Shown here: positions 9,415 through 17,252 of the stretch, one piece after another
Position numbering within the stretch: position 1 is the first letter of the stretch
How the letters are laid out: every line of letters starts with the position of its first letter
Origin: Firmicutes bacterium UBA1535
GTDB taxonomy: Bacteria > Bacillota > Clostridia > Tissierellales > Sedimentibacteraceae
DNA length: 17,859 nucleotides
Assembly (NCBI GenBank): GCA_002323775.1
Contig: DCPV01000307.1
Location: 1-17,859, forward strand
Reading direction: 5' to 3'
Translations under genes and position numbers: made by a program
Notes under the pieces: model-generated
What the model saw: only the letters and a program-made list of their open reading frames with translations
Databases searched by the model: none
What the model was told of the DNA's origin: nothing

Positions 9415-9549
9415 TTACTTTTTCTCGTACGCTATTAAGATATATTGTTTTTTAGTTTCAGTCCTTAATTTCGCTTCCTTGTCAAGCAAGCACTGATAAT
9501 CGTCTTGACTCAAATTCGCTACTTTATAGTCATTAATCTTATCGTTCAA
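9415..9549 (-). CDS. Small conserved-looking protein of 44 aa, unknown function
   Basis: This gene starts with TTG at 9549, eight nt after a perfect AGGAGG (9558-9563). The protein reads MNDKINDYKVANLSQDDYQC, then LLDKEAKLRTETKKQYILIA and YEKK. It is charged, cytoplasmic, and has no membrane segment or signal peptide; the pattern of an acidic region, a coiled helix (LLDKEAKLRTETKK) and a hydrophobic strand (YILIAYEK) resembles small uncharacterised clostridial proteins, but I cannot name a family. It has its own sigma-A promoter (9642-9670) and a hairpin terminator right after the stop, so it forms a complete monocistronic unit between SRP RNA and pcrA. The unusual TTG start is why simple ATG searches would miss it. 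Confidence 0.7.
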   Translation of the reverse strand: MNDKINDYKVANLSQDDYQCLLDKEAKLRTETKKQYILIAYEKK

Positions 9550-9641
9550 AATATTTTCCTCCTATATACTTTTAATAATATAGTATTATTTTATCATACA
9601 TAGGATTTTTTTATTCATTTAATAAAGACAGCTTTTTATAT

Positions 9642-9670
9642 ATTTTGCCTATAATTTGTTTAAATGTCAA
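9642..9670 (-). promoter_or_regulatory. Promoter for the 44-aa small protein gene
   Basis: Minus-strand perfect TTGACA (9670-9665), 17-nt spacer, CAAAAT (9647-9642) as -10. It lies just beyond the SRP RNA 3' end and would give a leader of about 85 nt. Confidence 0.55.
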
Positions 9671-9698
9671 TTATTTTCATTTAATTTGCATAAAAAAA

Positions 9699-9966
9699 GC
9701 TGTGCACCCTTTGCTTGACACAATGCTCCAAGCGTTACTCATGTAGTTAGCTCAAATCCAGCTACCCTATGTCACACGAAGCCTTCCACTTACTGCTGCT
9801 TCCTTCCGAATCTGACAGGGTTCATGGCTCTTCGTTGCACAGGACCAAACTCTCAACACCACTTTCATAAGGCAGACCCTACACCATTATGCCGCACAAA
9901 GGGAATTAAGTCTTGCTACAGCGGATTGCAAGTACAGGGCACCGCTACCTCCCCACTTAGCACAGC
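9699..9966 (-). ncRNA. ffs: Signal recognition particle RNA, large bacterial type (scRNA/ffs)
   Basis: The minus strand carries the diagnostic domain IV core GGAAGGAAGCAGCAGTAAG (within 9800-9825), which binds Ffh. The 5' part GTGCTAAGTGGGGAGGTAGC and GGTGCCCTGTA match the B. subtilis scRNA Alu domain, and GAGCTAAC with GAGTAACGCTT matches its 3' side. The ends GCTGTGC (9966-9960) and GCACAGC (9705-9699) pair to close the molecule, giving about 268 nt against 271 in B. subtilis. A run of seven T on the transcribed strand (9698-9692) ends it. The RNA assembles with Ffh (and probably HBsu through the Alu domain) to target membrane proteins. The exact 5' end may differ by a few bases. Confidence 0.96.
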
Positions 9967-9972
9967 TTGATA

Positions 9973-10001
9973 AGTCTATCATAATTTTGCCTATGTGTCA
10001 A
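9973..10001 (-). promoter_or_regulatory. Promoter of the SRP RNA gene
   Basis: Minus-strand perfect TTGACA (10001-9996), 17-nt spacer, TAGACT (9978-9973). Six to seven bases downstream is the predicted RNA 5' end, which supports both calls. Confidence 0.75.
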
Positions 10002-10091
10002 TATGCAAAATTTGGAACAATAAATTTTGCAACAGACAAGCAAATTTAATCTAATGCCAGTAAATTCAGCACTTATATGGAAAAATGCTAT

Positions 10092-11738
10092 TTACATATC
10101 ATCCTTTGCTACTCTGAAAGTTTTTTCACCTTTTTCATTTATTATCTCAAGTATAGCAGTTGCAATATTCTTTGCGTGATCTCCAATTCTCTCTAAATCG
10201 CTTATAGCATCTAAGAATATAACTCCGGATTTAGGCACGCAAACATTTTTGTTTAAACGGTCCATATGATTTGCTCGTAAATTCGCAAACATTTTATCTA
10301 TTACATCATCTTTAGCAAATATATTTTCACAATCGTTAGAGTCAGTAGTAACTAAAGCATTAAGCGATAATTGATATATTTCCTTAGTCAAGGCGTACAT
10401 ATCTTTAAATTCAGTAACTGCCAAATCAGAAAAGATTACTTCATCCTCTATCTTGAATGTTGCAAGTTCTGCGATATTTTTAGCGTGATCTCCTACACGT
10501 TCAATATAGTTAATACAATTCATCAATACAACAATCTTATCCTTCTCATGAGAGCTTAAATCTTCTTTGTCCAGTTTAACTAAAAATTCAAGGATATGTC
10601 TTGTTAAGCTGTTCACCATTTTTTCCTTTTCATGAGTTATATAGATGGCATCCTCATTCTTGTTAATAAACGCATCTATGGCTGAGTCAAGCTCTGCCGC
10701 CGCTGTTTTTCCAAGGTGTAAAACCTCTCTCGCAGCTTGATGCACAGCTATAGGCGGTGTTGCGAAAAGTCTTTCATCAATATATTTAACAATGGATTCT
10801 TTTTCTATATCCTTACCCCTGATTACAAGCTCTGATGCTTTAACCAGCATGTTTGAAAATGGGAAAAGAAGTACTACGTTAACCAAATTAAATAGTATAT
10901 GTCCTGTAGCTATTTGCTGAGGTACGTTGCTTTGCACAAACTTTAAAATTAACCATTCTACTGGGAATCTTAAAACAAATAAGAAAATTGCCGACCCAAA
11001 AACGTTAAATAATAAATGTATAACTGCAGCTCTTTTTGCTGTTTTATTTGCTCCTATACTTGATAACATAGCTGTTACACAAGTACCTATGTTTTGTCCA
11101 AATATAATTGGATAAGCCATAGCTAAGCTGATTCCTCCACCGGATGCAACAGCTATTAAAAGACCTGTTGTAGCACTACTTGACTGTAAAATTGCCGTCA
11201 TAACAAATCCTACAAAGAGTCCAAGATATGGATTTGTAAATTTTGTTAAGAGACTCATAAATTCCGGATTATTCTGCAATGGTCCCATAGCATTTTTCAT
11301 CATTTCCATACCAACAAACAATATACCAAAGCCAATTGTAACCTCTGCAATATTTTTAATCCTTTTTCTCTTAGCCAGTATTAACATAAAAGAACTCACA
11401 CCAACCATCACCGTTGCTATTTTAGTTATATCCAAGGACACTAAAAAAGCTGTGATTGTTGTACCAATATTAGCTCCCATGATAATACCTACTGCTTGTC
11501 CTAAATTCATCAGTCCGGCATTTACAAAACCAACTGTCATAACTGTAGTAGCACTACTGGATTGTATTACAGCTGTAACCAAAGTTCCAACTATAAGTCC
11601 CATAAATTTGTTCTTTGTCAAAGCAGCCAAAATGCTTTTCATCTTGCTGCCGGCAACCTTTTGAAGTCCATCACCCATGAAGTTCATTCCGAACAAAAAT
11701 AAACCTAAGCCGCCTAATAAATTAATTGCGATATTCAT
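10092..11738 (-). CDS. Na+/phosphate cotransporter with PhoU-like C-terminal domain
   Basis: This 548-aa membrane protein is of the NptA/PNaS family and likely imports phosphate with Na+. The N-terminal half has two inverted repeats, each with the signature QSSSATT (59-65 and 185-191) and a matching GANIGTT (88-94) or GQNIGTC (214-220), among about eight membrane segments up to residue 310. The C-terminal part (about 335-548) is soluble and helical with two PhoU-like repeats (INYIERVGDHAKNIAELA and ISDLERIGDHAKNIATAI), whose conserved E/D-x3-D-H residues bind metal in PhoU proteins and may tune transport. This architecture is common in Firmicutes. A TAG directly upstream fixes the ATG at 11738; AAGGG lies about 13 nt away, somewhat far. 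It has its own promoter at 11774-11802. Which ion is transported in this organism is inferred. Confidence 0.93.
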   Translation of the reverse strand: MNIAINLLGGLGLFLFGMNFMGDGLQKVAGSKMKSILAALTKNKFMGLIVGTLVTAVIQSSSATTVMTVGFVNAGLMNLGQAVGIIMGANIGTTITAFLVSLDITKIATVMVGVSSFMLILAKRKRIKNIAEVTIGFGILFVGMEMMKNAMGPLQNNPEFMSLLTKFTNPYLGLFVGFVMTAILQSSSATTGLLIAVASGGGISLAMAYPIIFGQNIGTCVTAMLSSIGANKTAKRAAVIHLLFNVFGSAIFLFVLRFPVEWLILKFVQSNVPQQIATGHILFNLVNVVLLFPFSNMLVKASELVIRGKDIEKESIVKYIDERLFATPPIAVHQAAREVLHLGKTAAAELDSAIDAFINKNEDAIYITHEKEKMVNSLTRHILEFLVKLDKEDLSSHEKDKIVVLMNCINYIERVGDHAKNIAELATFKIEDEVIFSDLAVTEFKDMYALTKEIYQLSLNALVTTDSNDCENIFAKDDVIDKMFANLRANHMDRLNKNVCVPKSGVIFLDAISDLERIGDHAKNIATAILEIINEKGEKTFRVAKDDM

Positions 11739-11773
11739 CTAAATTATTATTCCCTTCTTTAAAAAGTAATATC

Positions 11774-11802
11774 ATTTTACAATATTCAAACTTTTTTATC
11801 AA
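11774..11802 (-). promoter_or_regulatory. Promoter of the Na/Pi cotransporter gene
   Basis: Minus-strand TTGATA (11802-11797), 17-nt spacer, TAAAAT (11779-11774); both boxes are one or two bases from consensus. No Pho-box-like direct repeat was evident. Confidence 0.65.
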
Positions 11803-11887
11803 TAATTTTTTTAATACTCCATAGATAATTTTATATTTTACTGTAAATTATGTTATGTGCAGGTACAATATCATAACTAATAATGCC

Positions 11888-11915
11888 TTTACAAACTTAT
11901 ATCTTATGTGATAAT
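11888..11915 (+). promoter_or_regulatory. Promoter of the TSCPD protein gene
   Basis: TTTACA (11888-11893), 16-nt spacer, GATAAT (11910-11915). Transcription would begin near 11922, giving a leader of about 47 nt. Confidence 0.6.
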
Positions 11916-11968
11916 ATATTCAATGTAGTTTAATATTCAGACAATTTTTGGAGGAGATAAATACTAAT

Positions 11969-12226
11969 ATGGATAAACACTTTGTTTATAAGACAGAAGG
12001 AAATGTATGTTCAAAGGAAATAAGCTTCAATATCGTTGATGGCTTAGTTAGAGATGTTAAATTTAATGGTGGCTGCAAAGGCAATGTCTCAGGTATCGGA
12101 AATCTTGTCGAAGGTATGAAAGCAGAAGATGTAATCACAAGATTAAAAGGCGTAGATTGCCATGATGGACAATCATGTCCTAATGAGTTAGCTAAAGCAG
12201 TTGAAAGATGTTTAAGCGAAAATTAA
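11969..12226 (+). CDS. TSCPD domain-containing protein (TIGR03905-like)
   Basis: This is an 85-aa small cytoplasmic protein. It shows the pattern of the short stand-alone TSCPD family: VCSKEISF, FNGGCKGNVSGIGNLVEGM, then GVDCHDGQSCPNELAKAV. The name-giving TSCPD motif appears here as QSCPN. Cysteines C14, C36, C64 and C70 are in the conserved positions, so a metal or Fe-S site is plausible; in larger proteins this domain sits at the C-terminus of class II ribonucleotide reductases. The function of the stand-alone form is not established. The start is the ATG at 11969, 12 nt after GGAGGAG; the earlier TTG (11948) lies inside that site. It is a single-gene unit with its own promoter and a strong terminator shared with the convergent nitroreductase. 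Confidence 0.88.
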   Translation: MDKHFVYKTEGNVCSKEISFNIVDGLVRDVKFNGGCKGNVSGIGNLVEGMKAEDVITRLKGVDCHDGQSCPNELAKAVERCLSEN

Positions 12227-12229
12227 CAT

Positions 12230-12278
12230 AAAAAAATATCCGCTATATTAGTTATCAATAGCGGATATTCTTTTTTTT
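12230..12278. terminator. Bidirectional terminator, TSCPD and nitroreductase genes
   Basis: AATATCCGCTAT (12235-12246) pairs perfectly with ATAGCGGATATT (12258-12269), 12 bp with an 11-nt loop. A seven-base A-run precedes and an eight-base T-run follows, so it works in both directions. Confidence 0.92.
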
Positions 12279-12280
12279 AT

Positions 12281-12874
12281 TTATTTAAAAACCTTTATAC
12301 GCTTTTCTACATCTTCATATTCGGCTGGGTCAGGCTGTGCTGTTGGGTTTCCGAAAGGCATTTGTGCAATTAATTTCCAAGACTCAGGTAAATTAAATTC
12401 TTTTCTTACATCCTCATCAATTATTGGATTGTAGTGCTGCAATGATGCTCCTAAGCCTGCTTCTTCTAATCCTACCCATACTACGTGCTGTAACATACCT
12501 GTGCTATGATTTGACCAAATACCGAAATTTTCAGCATAAAGAGGAAATTGCTCCTGCAAGCCCTTAACAACTGCTTGATCCTCATAAAATAAAACTGTTC
12601 CATATCCTGATGCAAAGGAATTAATCTTAGCTTCTGTAGCTGAAAATTTATCAGCCGGAACTCGCTTTCTTAGCTCTGTCATAACAATACTCCAAAATTT
12701 ATTATGATTATCATTTAAGAGCAGTACTACCCTTGAAGACTGAGAATTAAATGCAGATGGTGTATATTTAACTGCATCCTTCAACAAACTTTCCAATTCA
12801 TTATCCTTAAGAAAGGATTCTTTACTTATATTATAATAGCTTCTTCTATTTTTTATCGCTTCAAAATATCTCAT
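12281..12874 (-). CDS. Nitroreductase family protein (FMN-dependent, HBN1/FRM2-like)
   Basis: This 197-aa flavoprotein of the nitroreductase fold probably works as a dimer with FMN and NAD(P)H, reducing nitro compounds, quinones or other electrophiles in the cytoplasm. It opens with EAIKNRRSYY (7-14; the RRS motif binds FMN phosphate) and has YTPSAFNSQSSR (38-48), the helix HSTGMLQHVVWVGLEEAGLG (123-142) and QMPFGNP (171-177). The length and the SAFNSQS and LQHYNP segments fit the short HBN1-type group, typified by yeast Frm2/Hbn1 and related Firmicute proteins linked to oxidative stress. The start is the ATG at 12874, 5 nt after GGAGG; the ATG at 12886 overlaps that site. A possible TATAAA -10 lies upstream but no convincing -35. 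The physiological substrate is unknown. Confidence 0.9.
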   Translation of the reverse strand: MRYFEAIKNRRSYYNISKESFLKDNELESLLKDAVKYTPSAFNSQSSRVVLLLNDNHNKFWSIVMTELRKRVPADKFSATEAKINSFASGYGTVLFYEDQAVVKGLQEQFPLYAENFGIWSNHSTGMLQHVVWVGLEEAGLGASLQHYNPIIDEDVRKEFNLPESWKLIAQMPFGNPTAQPDPAEYEDVEKRIKVFK

Positions 12875-13200
12875 ATTAACCTCCATTAGTTTAAAATAAA
12901 TATAAAACTTAAAATCTATTTATATAAACTTAGCATTTATAACATTACATAAATACTTTTAAATTTGTATCTTTGTTTTATATATTCCCTATTTCATTCT
13001 CGTTAAACATAATTTATGTAAATAATAAAATTTTTTACTAAATATTTTGTTACTTTTGTCGATATGTATGGTATATATATATCAATAGTGTATATATTTA
13101 AAATTTTACATACTTATTTTCACAGCACAATTATATATTGAAAATACTTCTGTAAAAATACCATTTTAAGCTAAAAAATATAATTTTAAGGAGAATTGAA
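12875..13200. other. Divergent intergenic region, very AT-rich
   Basis: This 326-bp gap lies between the nitroreductase (-) and the chemoreceptor (+). It holds the nitroreductase ribosome site (GGAGG at about 12880), a sigma-D-like promoter (13039-13065) and the chemoreceptor site AAGGAG (13188-13193). No credible small ORF or stable RNA was seen; a 25-codon ORF at 13065 lacks a ribosome site. Confidence 0.6.
13039..13065 (+). promoter_or_regulatory. Sigma-D (FliA/SigD)-type promoter of the chemoreceptor gene
   Basis: TAAA (13039-13042), 15-nt spacer, GTCGATAT (13058-13065) matches the motility sigma factor consensus TAAA-N15-GCCGATAT with one mismatch. Transcription would start near 13072, giving a leader of about 130 nt. 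Chemoreceptor genes are classic targets of this sigma factor, which supports the call. Confidence 0.7.
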
Positions 13201-15327
13201 ATGAATACTAAAATTGAACAAGCAAAAACAAATCACGTAAGATTTGCGCTAAATGGTAAAAGTAGCAAACTAGGTATCAAATCAATTAAGTACGAAATTC
13301 TGTTTATTTTGTTACCGATTGTAATTGTGACTATGGTTGCTTTATCGCTTATGGGATATTTTACTTCTAGGCAAATTATCCAAGCTGGTAATGAGCATCA
13401 AATGGAGTTAAGCCTTTCTACTGCTGTTGAAAAAATAGAAAAATCACTTGCTAAGAACCGAAAGCTAACAGAAACTATGGCAAGGATGATAGAGACAAAC
13501 ATGGATATATTGAAGGAAAACAATTACCGCAAGCTTATGCCTGAATTGTTTGCAAGCAATCAAGAAACCTTTGGCGGTGGGGTGTGGTTTGAACCGTATA
13601 AATATGACCCTAATATGAAATATTTTTCACCGTACTGTATGTTAGAAAATGGTAAAATGACTTATGTCAGTAATTATTCTTTAGGCGAAGGTCTTTATTA
13701 TACCGAAGCTGAGTGGTACACTAATGTGATGAATACGGATCAAAGTGCATTGTGGAGCAGTCCGTACTACGATGAATTTACTAATGTCTCTATGGTTACA
13801 TCATCTTCTCCTTTTTATGATTCTTTTGGTAAATTTATGGGAGTTGTAACTGCTGATATTGATTTAACGCAGTTGCAGAATATGGTCGTAGATCTTCAAG
13901 TTGAAAAAGATGATAAGGCCTTTTTGCTTGATCCTAACGGAGCTTATATTGCAGATAGTGACAGTTCAAAGATACTTAAAGTAAATATCACCGGGGATAG
14001 CAATCCAAGCTTAGCAAAGCTCGGAAAAGAGATTCTTTCTCAGAAACAAGGAAATGGAACTTTTACGGAAAACGGCAAAAAATATCAAGTTTGGTATACA
14101 ATAATTCCGGAGTCCGGATGGATTGTTGCCATTTCAAGAACACAAAATCAATTATTCAGTAAAGTTAATACTCTTGGAAATACTCTAATACTGATTTGCA
14201 CTATATCAGCACTGCTTGTTGCTGTAATTCTAGTCTTATTAATACAAGGAAAAGTTGTTAATCCTTTAGATAAGCTCGTGGATGTGACTGGTAAAATTGC
14301 TGATGGAAACTTAAATGTAAATGTGGACAGCAATTTAAAAAATGAAATTGGACTTGTTTTTTCATCTATTAATAGAACAACGGGCAGATTGAAAAACTAT
14401 ATTTCTTATATTGACGAGGTATCTGATATTTTAAATCAAATTTCAATCGGTAATTTGGATTATACCTTAGAGCTTCATTATACCGGTGAGTTTGAAAAAA
14501 TAAAAATTTCGCTTGAAAATATCCGTTCATCTTTAAATCAAATGATGTGGGTAATAAACTCTACTATTTCCCAAGTTAATACAGGAACTGCTCAAGTTTC
14601 AAGTGCTGCACAATCACTTGCACAGAGTTCATCAGAGCAAGCTGCAACTGTGGGAGAGCTACATAGCTCTGTTGAACAGCTTACTAAGCAAGCACAGAAA
14701 AATTTGGAAAATGTCAAATTTGCTATTGATTCTGCAAATCAAACCAGCAACGGAATGATTGAGGGAAATGAGCGTATGATGGAATTGACAGAGGCAATGT
14801 CAAATATTAACTCAGCGTCTGGTCAAATAGCTCAGATTACAAAAACCATTGAAGATATAGCATTTCAGACTAATCTTCTCGCTCTGAACGCTACTATTGA
14901 AGCTGCACGTGCGGGAGAAGCAGGAAAGGGATTCTTGGTCGTAGCGGATGAAGTTCGTAATCTAGCTGCAAGGTCGTCTGAAGCAGCAAAGAAAACTGCT
15001 GAACTGATTGAATATTCAGTGAGTACAGTAAACAGAGGCTCTGAGCTTACGGAAAAGACTGCTCATATATTACAAGAAATTATACAAATAGAAACTGTTG
15101 CAAATGATGGTCTTTCTAAAATCGAAAAAGCTACTACTGAGCAAACAAAGGCTCTTGAAGATATTACTGAGGGACTTTCTCAGGTCGCAGCAATTGTACA
15201 GGCAAATGCAAGTGCTTCAGAGGAAAATTCTGCGGTAAGTGAAGAAATGTCCTCACAAGTATCTATATTGCACGAAGAAATAGCAAAATTTAAGTTAAGC
15301 TCTGATTCTGTCGGCAGTTCAATCTAA
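13201..15327 (+). CDS. Methyl-accepting chemotaxis protein with dCache sensor
   Basis: This 708-aa transmembrane chemoreceptor signals to CheA/CheW. The order is: cytoplasmic N-terminus; TM1 (about 32-54); extracellular double-Cache domain (about 60-315, with [23 protein letters not shown] and [10 protein letters not shown]); TM2 (about 327-349); HAMP (about 350-402); a second helical linker (403-450); and the signalling domain with the hairpin tip [24 protein letters not shown] (556-578) and [16 protein letters not shown]. The tip is near-perfect, with T in place of the common A in [12 protein letters not shown]. No CheR-binding pentapeptide ends the protein. In the dCache pocket W172, Y173 and D191 are in the positions of the amino-acid-binding motif, but the Arg expected two residues before the Trp is A170, so canonical amino acid binding is doubtful. 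AAGGAG sits 7 nt before ATG. It is monocistronic, with a sigma-D-like promoter and a strong terminator. Confidence 0.95.
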   Translation: MNTKIEQAKTNHVRFALNGKSSKLGIKSIKYEILFILLPIVIVTMVALSLMGYFTSRQIIQAGNEHQMELSLSTAVEKIEKSLAKNRKLTETMARMIETNMDILKENNYRKLMPELFASNQETFGGGVWFEPYKYDPNMKYFSPYCMLENGKMTYVSNYSLGEGLYYTEAEWYTNVMNTDQSALWSSPYYDEFTNVSMVTSSSPFYDSFGKFMGVVTADIDLTQLQNMVVDLQVEKDDKAFLLDPNGAYIADSDSSKILKVNITGDSNPSLAKLGKEILSQKQGNGTFTENGKKYQVWYTIIPESGWIVAISRTQNQLFSKVNTLGNTLILICTISALLVAVILVLLIQGKVVNPLDKLVDVTGKIADGNLNVNVDSNLKNEIGLVFSSINRTTGRLKNYISYIDEVSDILNQISIGNLDYTLELHYTGEFEKIKISLENIRSSLNQMMWVINSTISQVNTGTAQVSSAAQSLAQSSSEQAATVGELHSSVEQLTKQAQKNLENVKFAIDSANQTSNGMIEGNERMMELTEAMSNINSASGQIAQITKTIEDIAFQTNLLALNATIEAARAGEAGKGFLVVADEVRNLAARSSEAAKKTAELIEYSVSTVNRGSELTEKTAHILQEIIQIETVANDGLSKIEKATTEQTKALEDITEGLSQVAAIVQANASASEENSAVSEEMSSQVSILHEEIAKFKLSSDSVGSSI

Positions 15328-15392
15328 ATTAATATTTATATGTATATGCTTCAAAAAAAATACTGACTTAGCTTTTGTAGGCTTAAAATTAA

Positions 15393-15407
15393 TGATAATG
15401 ATTTTCA
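15393..15407. promoter_or_regulatory. Fur/PerR-like 7-1-7 inverted repeat (weak, unusual place)
   Basis: TGATAATGATTTTCA differs by one base from the Fur-family core TGATAAT-N-ATTATCA. It lies after the chemoreceptor stop and just before its terminator, with no promoter or gene start nearby, so a regulatory role is not evident. Confidence 0.2.
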
Positions 15408-15410
15408 GTA

Positions 15411-15448
15411 AAAGGACTATTAGATATTTATTTCTAATAGTCCTTTTT
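15411..15448. terminator. Terminator between the chemoreceptor and Rieske oxidoreductase genes
   Basis: AAAGGACTATTAGA (15411-15424) pairs perfectly with TCTAATAGTCCTTT (15433-15446), 14 bp with an 8-nt loop, followed by T-run to 15448. On the minus strand CCTTTTACT follows, so it can also end the convergent oxidoreductase transcript. Confidence 0.9.
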
Positions 15449-15553
15449 GTAAATAATGTAAACTCATAATATATTTAAAATACAAACCTAAATTTTTTAT
15501 ATACTTTTTGTTAAATTTAATTCAATACGAAACTTTTTAGATAAATAAATTAT

Positions 15554-17110
15554 TTATTCGTTCAATAATTCTTCCTTTTTAACACAATAGTATTTTAAAG
15601 AAATAGTTGCCGGTCCTTCTATTATATTTCCATGTATATCAAACCTTGAGCCATGACATCTGCAATCCCATGTTTTTTCTGCCTTATTAAATTTGACTTC
15701 ACAGCCTAAATGCGTGCATATTGGCTTTATGCAGTGAAAAACATTATTTTCATCTAAGTAAACACCTAGCTTTGTTAAATTGTGATTGATAATAATTCCA
15801 TCACAATTTTTTAAATTTTTAAGTTCGTCTTTAGAGTATACTAAAAATCTTTTAACTAATCCAACTACAACATTTCCGCTTGATTCTCCAAACTCCTTTA
15901 CTGAATTTAAGCTTACGTTTAAATTCCTGTTTGGTGAAAAAATGTTATTGTATTTTTCAGAGTTGTTTAATATACTGTTGCTTATTATATTAGCCGCTAC
16001 AGCTGAACTTGTCATGCCCCATTTATTATAGCCGGTTGCAACATAAATATCTTTATGGCTTTTATCAATATTTCCTATAATTGGTATCTTGTCATAGCTC
16101 ATGCAGTCTTGAGTAGACCATTTAGATAATATCTCACACTTTGAAAAATATCTTGTTACATATTCCTCTAATTCTTTATAGTATGAGCTTTCCTCACTAA
16201 CCGCACCGACCTTATGATTGCCTCCTCCTACAAGTAAAATATCTTGATTATTATATTGTTGATATCTCAGAGAGCGAACTGTTTTATCAATGCTTAAATA
16301 CATTCCGTCAAATTTTTTTACGCTTGTTTTGCACGCTATTACATAGGATTTTTCTGCATATAATTTTAAGAAAAACAGTCCAAGCGTTCTGTCAAAAGGA
16401 TAATGAGAGGAAACTATAATTTTGTCAGCATAAATATGTCCCTTATCAGTTATAACTTTATAAGGTTTATCATCTGATATGATATCAACAGCTCTTACAT
16501 TTTCATATATCTTAATATTGTTGTTCTCTAAAATCTCAGCAATACTAAAAAGATATCTTAAAGGATTGAATTTATATTGATTTTTAACAACTACTCCGGC
16601 AGAAATAGGAAATGGTAAATTAAAATTTTCTTTTAGTTCACAATCTATATTAAGTTTATTGTAAGCCTCATATTCATTTTCTAAGTCATAAGTATTATTT
16701 TTGTCAGTTGTGAAAAGTATGGAATCATTTCTTTCAAAGTCACAGTTAATTTTGTTATTATTAATTATTTCATTATATAAGGAAATTCCATCCAAATTTG
16801 CGTTGTAATAATCTTTGGCTGTATCCATGCTGAAATTTCTGATTAAATAATCATAAATTAAATTATGCTGAACAGTTATCTTGGCTGTAGTGTATCCGCT
16901 TGTACCATAGCCAATGCTTGAGGCATCAATAATTCCTATTTTATAGCCCTTATTCATCAGTAGATAAGCTGTATTAAGCCCTGATAAGCCAGCACCTATG
17001 ATTAATATATCAAATTCTTTATTTTCAATATCTGAGCCTTGTTCCTTATATATTTCTGTAGTTTTAAATTTTGCAGTTTCATGCCAAAATGAAGTGTATG
17101 GATGATTCAT
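15554..17110 (-). CDS. FAD-dependent oxidoreductase with C-terminal Rieske [2Fe-2S] domain (YhfW-like)
   Basis: This 518-aa fusion has an N-terminal DAO-type FAD domain with the dinucleotide motif IIGAGLSG (37-44) and the following acidic residue in IIDASSIGYGTSG. A second FAD-contacting segment near 370 reads IYVATGYNKWGMTSSAVAA. It ends with a Rieske domain having C465-T-H467-LG-C470 and C483-R-C485-H486-GSRF. C465, H467, C483 and H486 would bind the cluster, and C470 and C485 would form the disulfide of high-potential types. The architecture is that of B. subtilis YhfW, whose substrate is unknown. No signal peptide or membrane segment is evident, so it is cytoplasmic. The ATG at 17110 is 4 nt after GGAGG (17115-17119); the longer ORF to 17194 runs back into a hairpin region and is rejected as start. 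The upstream region forms alternative hairpins (17141-17251). Confidence 0.92.
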   Translation of the reverse strand: MNHPYTSFWHETAKFKTTEIYKEQGSDIENKEFDILIIGAGLSGLNTAYLLMNKGYKIGIIDASSIGYGTSGYTTAKITVQHNLIYDYLIRNFSMDTAKDYYNANLDGISLYNEIINNNKINCDFERNDSILFTTDKNNTYDLENEYEAYNKLNIDCELKENFNLPFPISAGVVVKNQYKFNPLRYLFSIAEILENNNIKIYENVRAVDIISDDKPYKVITDKGHIYADKIIVSSHYPFDRTLGLFFLKLYAEKSYVIACKTSVKKFDGMYLSIDKTVRSLRYQQYNNQDILLVGGGNHKVGAVSEESSYYKELEEYVTRYFSKCEILSKWSTQDCMSYDKIPIIGNIDKSHKDIYVATGYNKWGMTSSAVAANIISNSILNNSEKYNNIFSPNRNLNVSLNSVKEFGESSGNVVVGLVKRFLVYSKDELKNLKNCDGIIINHNLTKLGVYLDENNVFHCIKPICTHLGCEVKFNKAEKTWDCRCHGSRFDIHGNIIEGPATISLKYYCVKKEELLNE

Positions 17111-17140
17111 AATTCCTCCGAAGATATATTTTATATAAAT

Positions 17141-17251
17141 TTTCTTATATGTAAGAAAGGAACACAGAAATATCTGTGCCTTAATTTTTATCACCTAATC
17201 TCTGATTAGTTTCTAATTTAAGATTAATTTGATATCCTGTGTTCCTTTTTT
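17141..17251. repeat. Structured intergenic region with alternative hairpins / 12-bp inverted repeats
   Basis: AAAGGAACACAG (17156-17167) is the exact inverted copy of CTGTGTTCCTTT (17237-17248), followed by a T-run to 17251. The left arm can alternatively form a local hairpin, AAGG-(AA)-CACAGA / TCTGTG-CCTT (17157-17182). Also present are TTTCTTA-TATG-TAAGAAA (17141-17158) and CTAATC-TCT-GATTAG inside the loop. It lies between the SASP stop and the oxidoreductase start. It may be a bidirectional terminator, a leader switch or a small inverted-repeat element. Confidence 0.6.
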
Positions 17252-17252
17252 G

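Noticed and set aside
13065..13142. 25-codon ORF in the chemoreceptor leader
   Set aside because: No ribosome binding site, composition of translated AT-rich noise, and its ATG lies inside the predicted -10 region.
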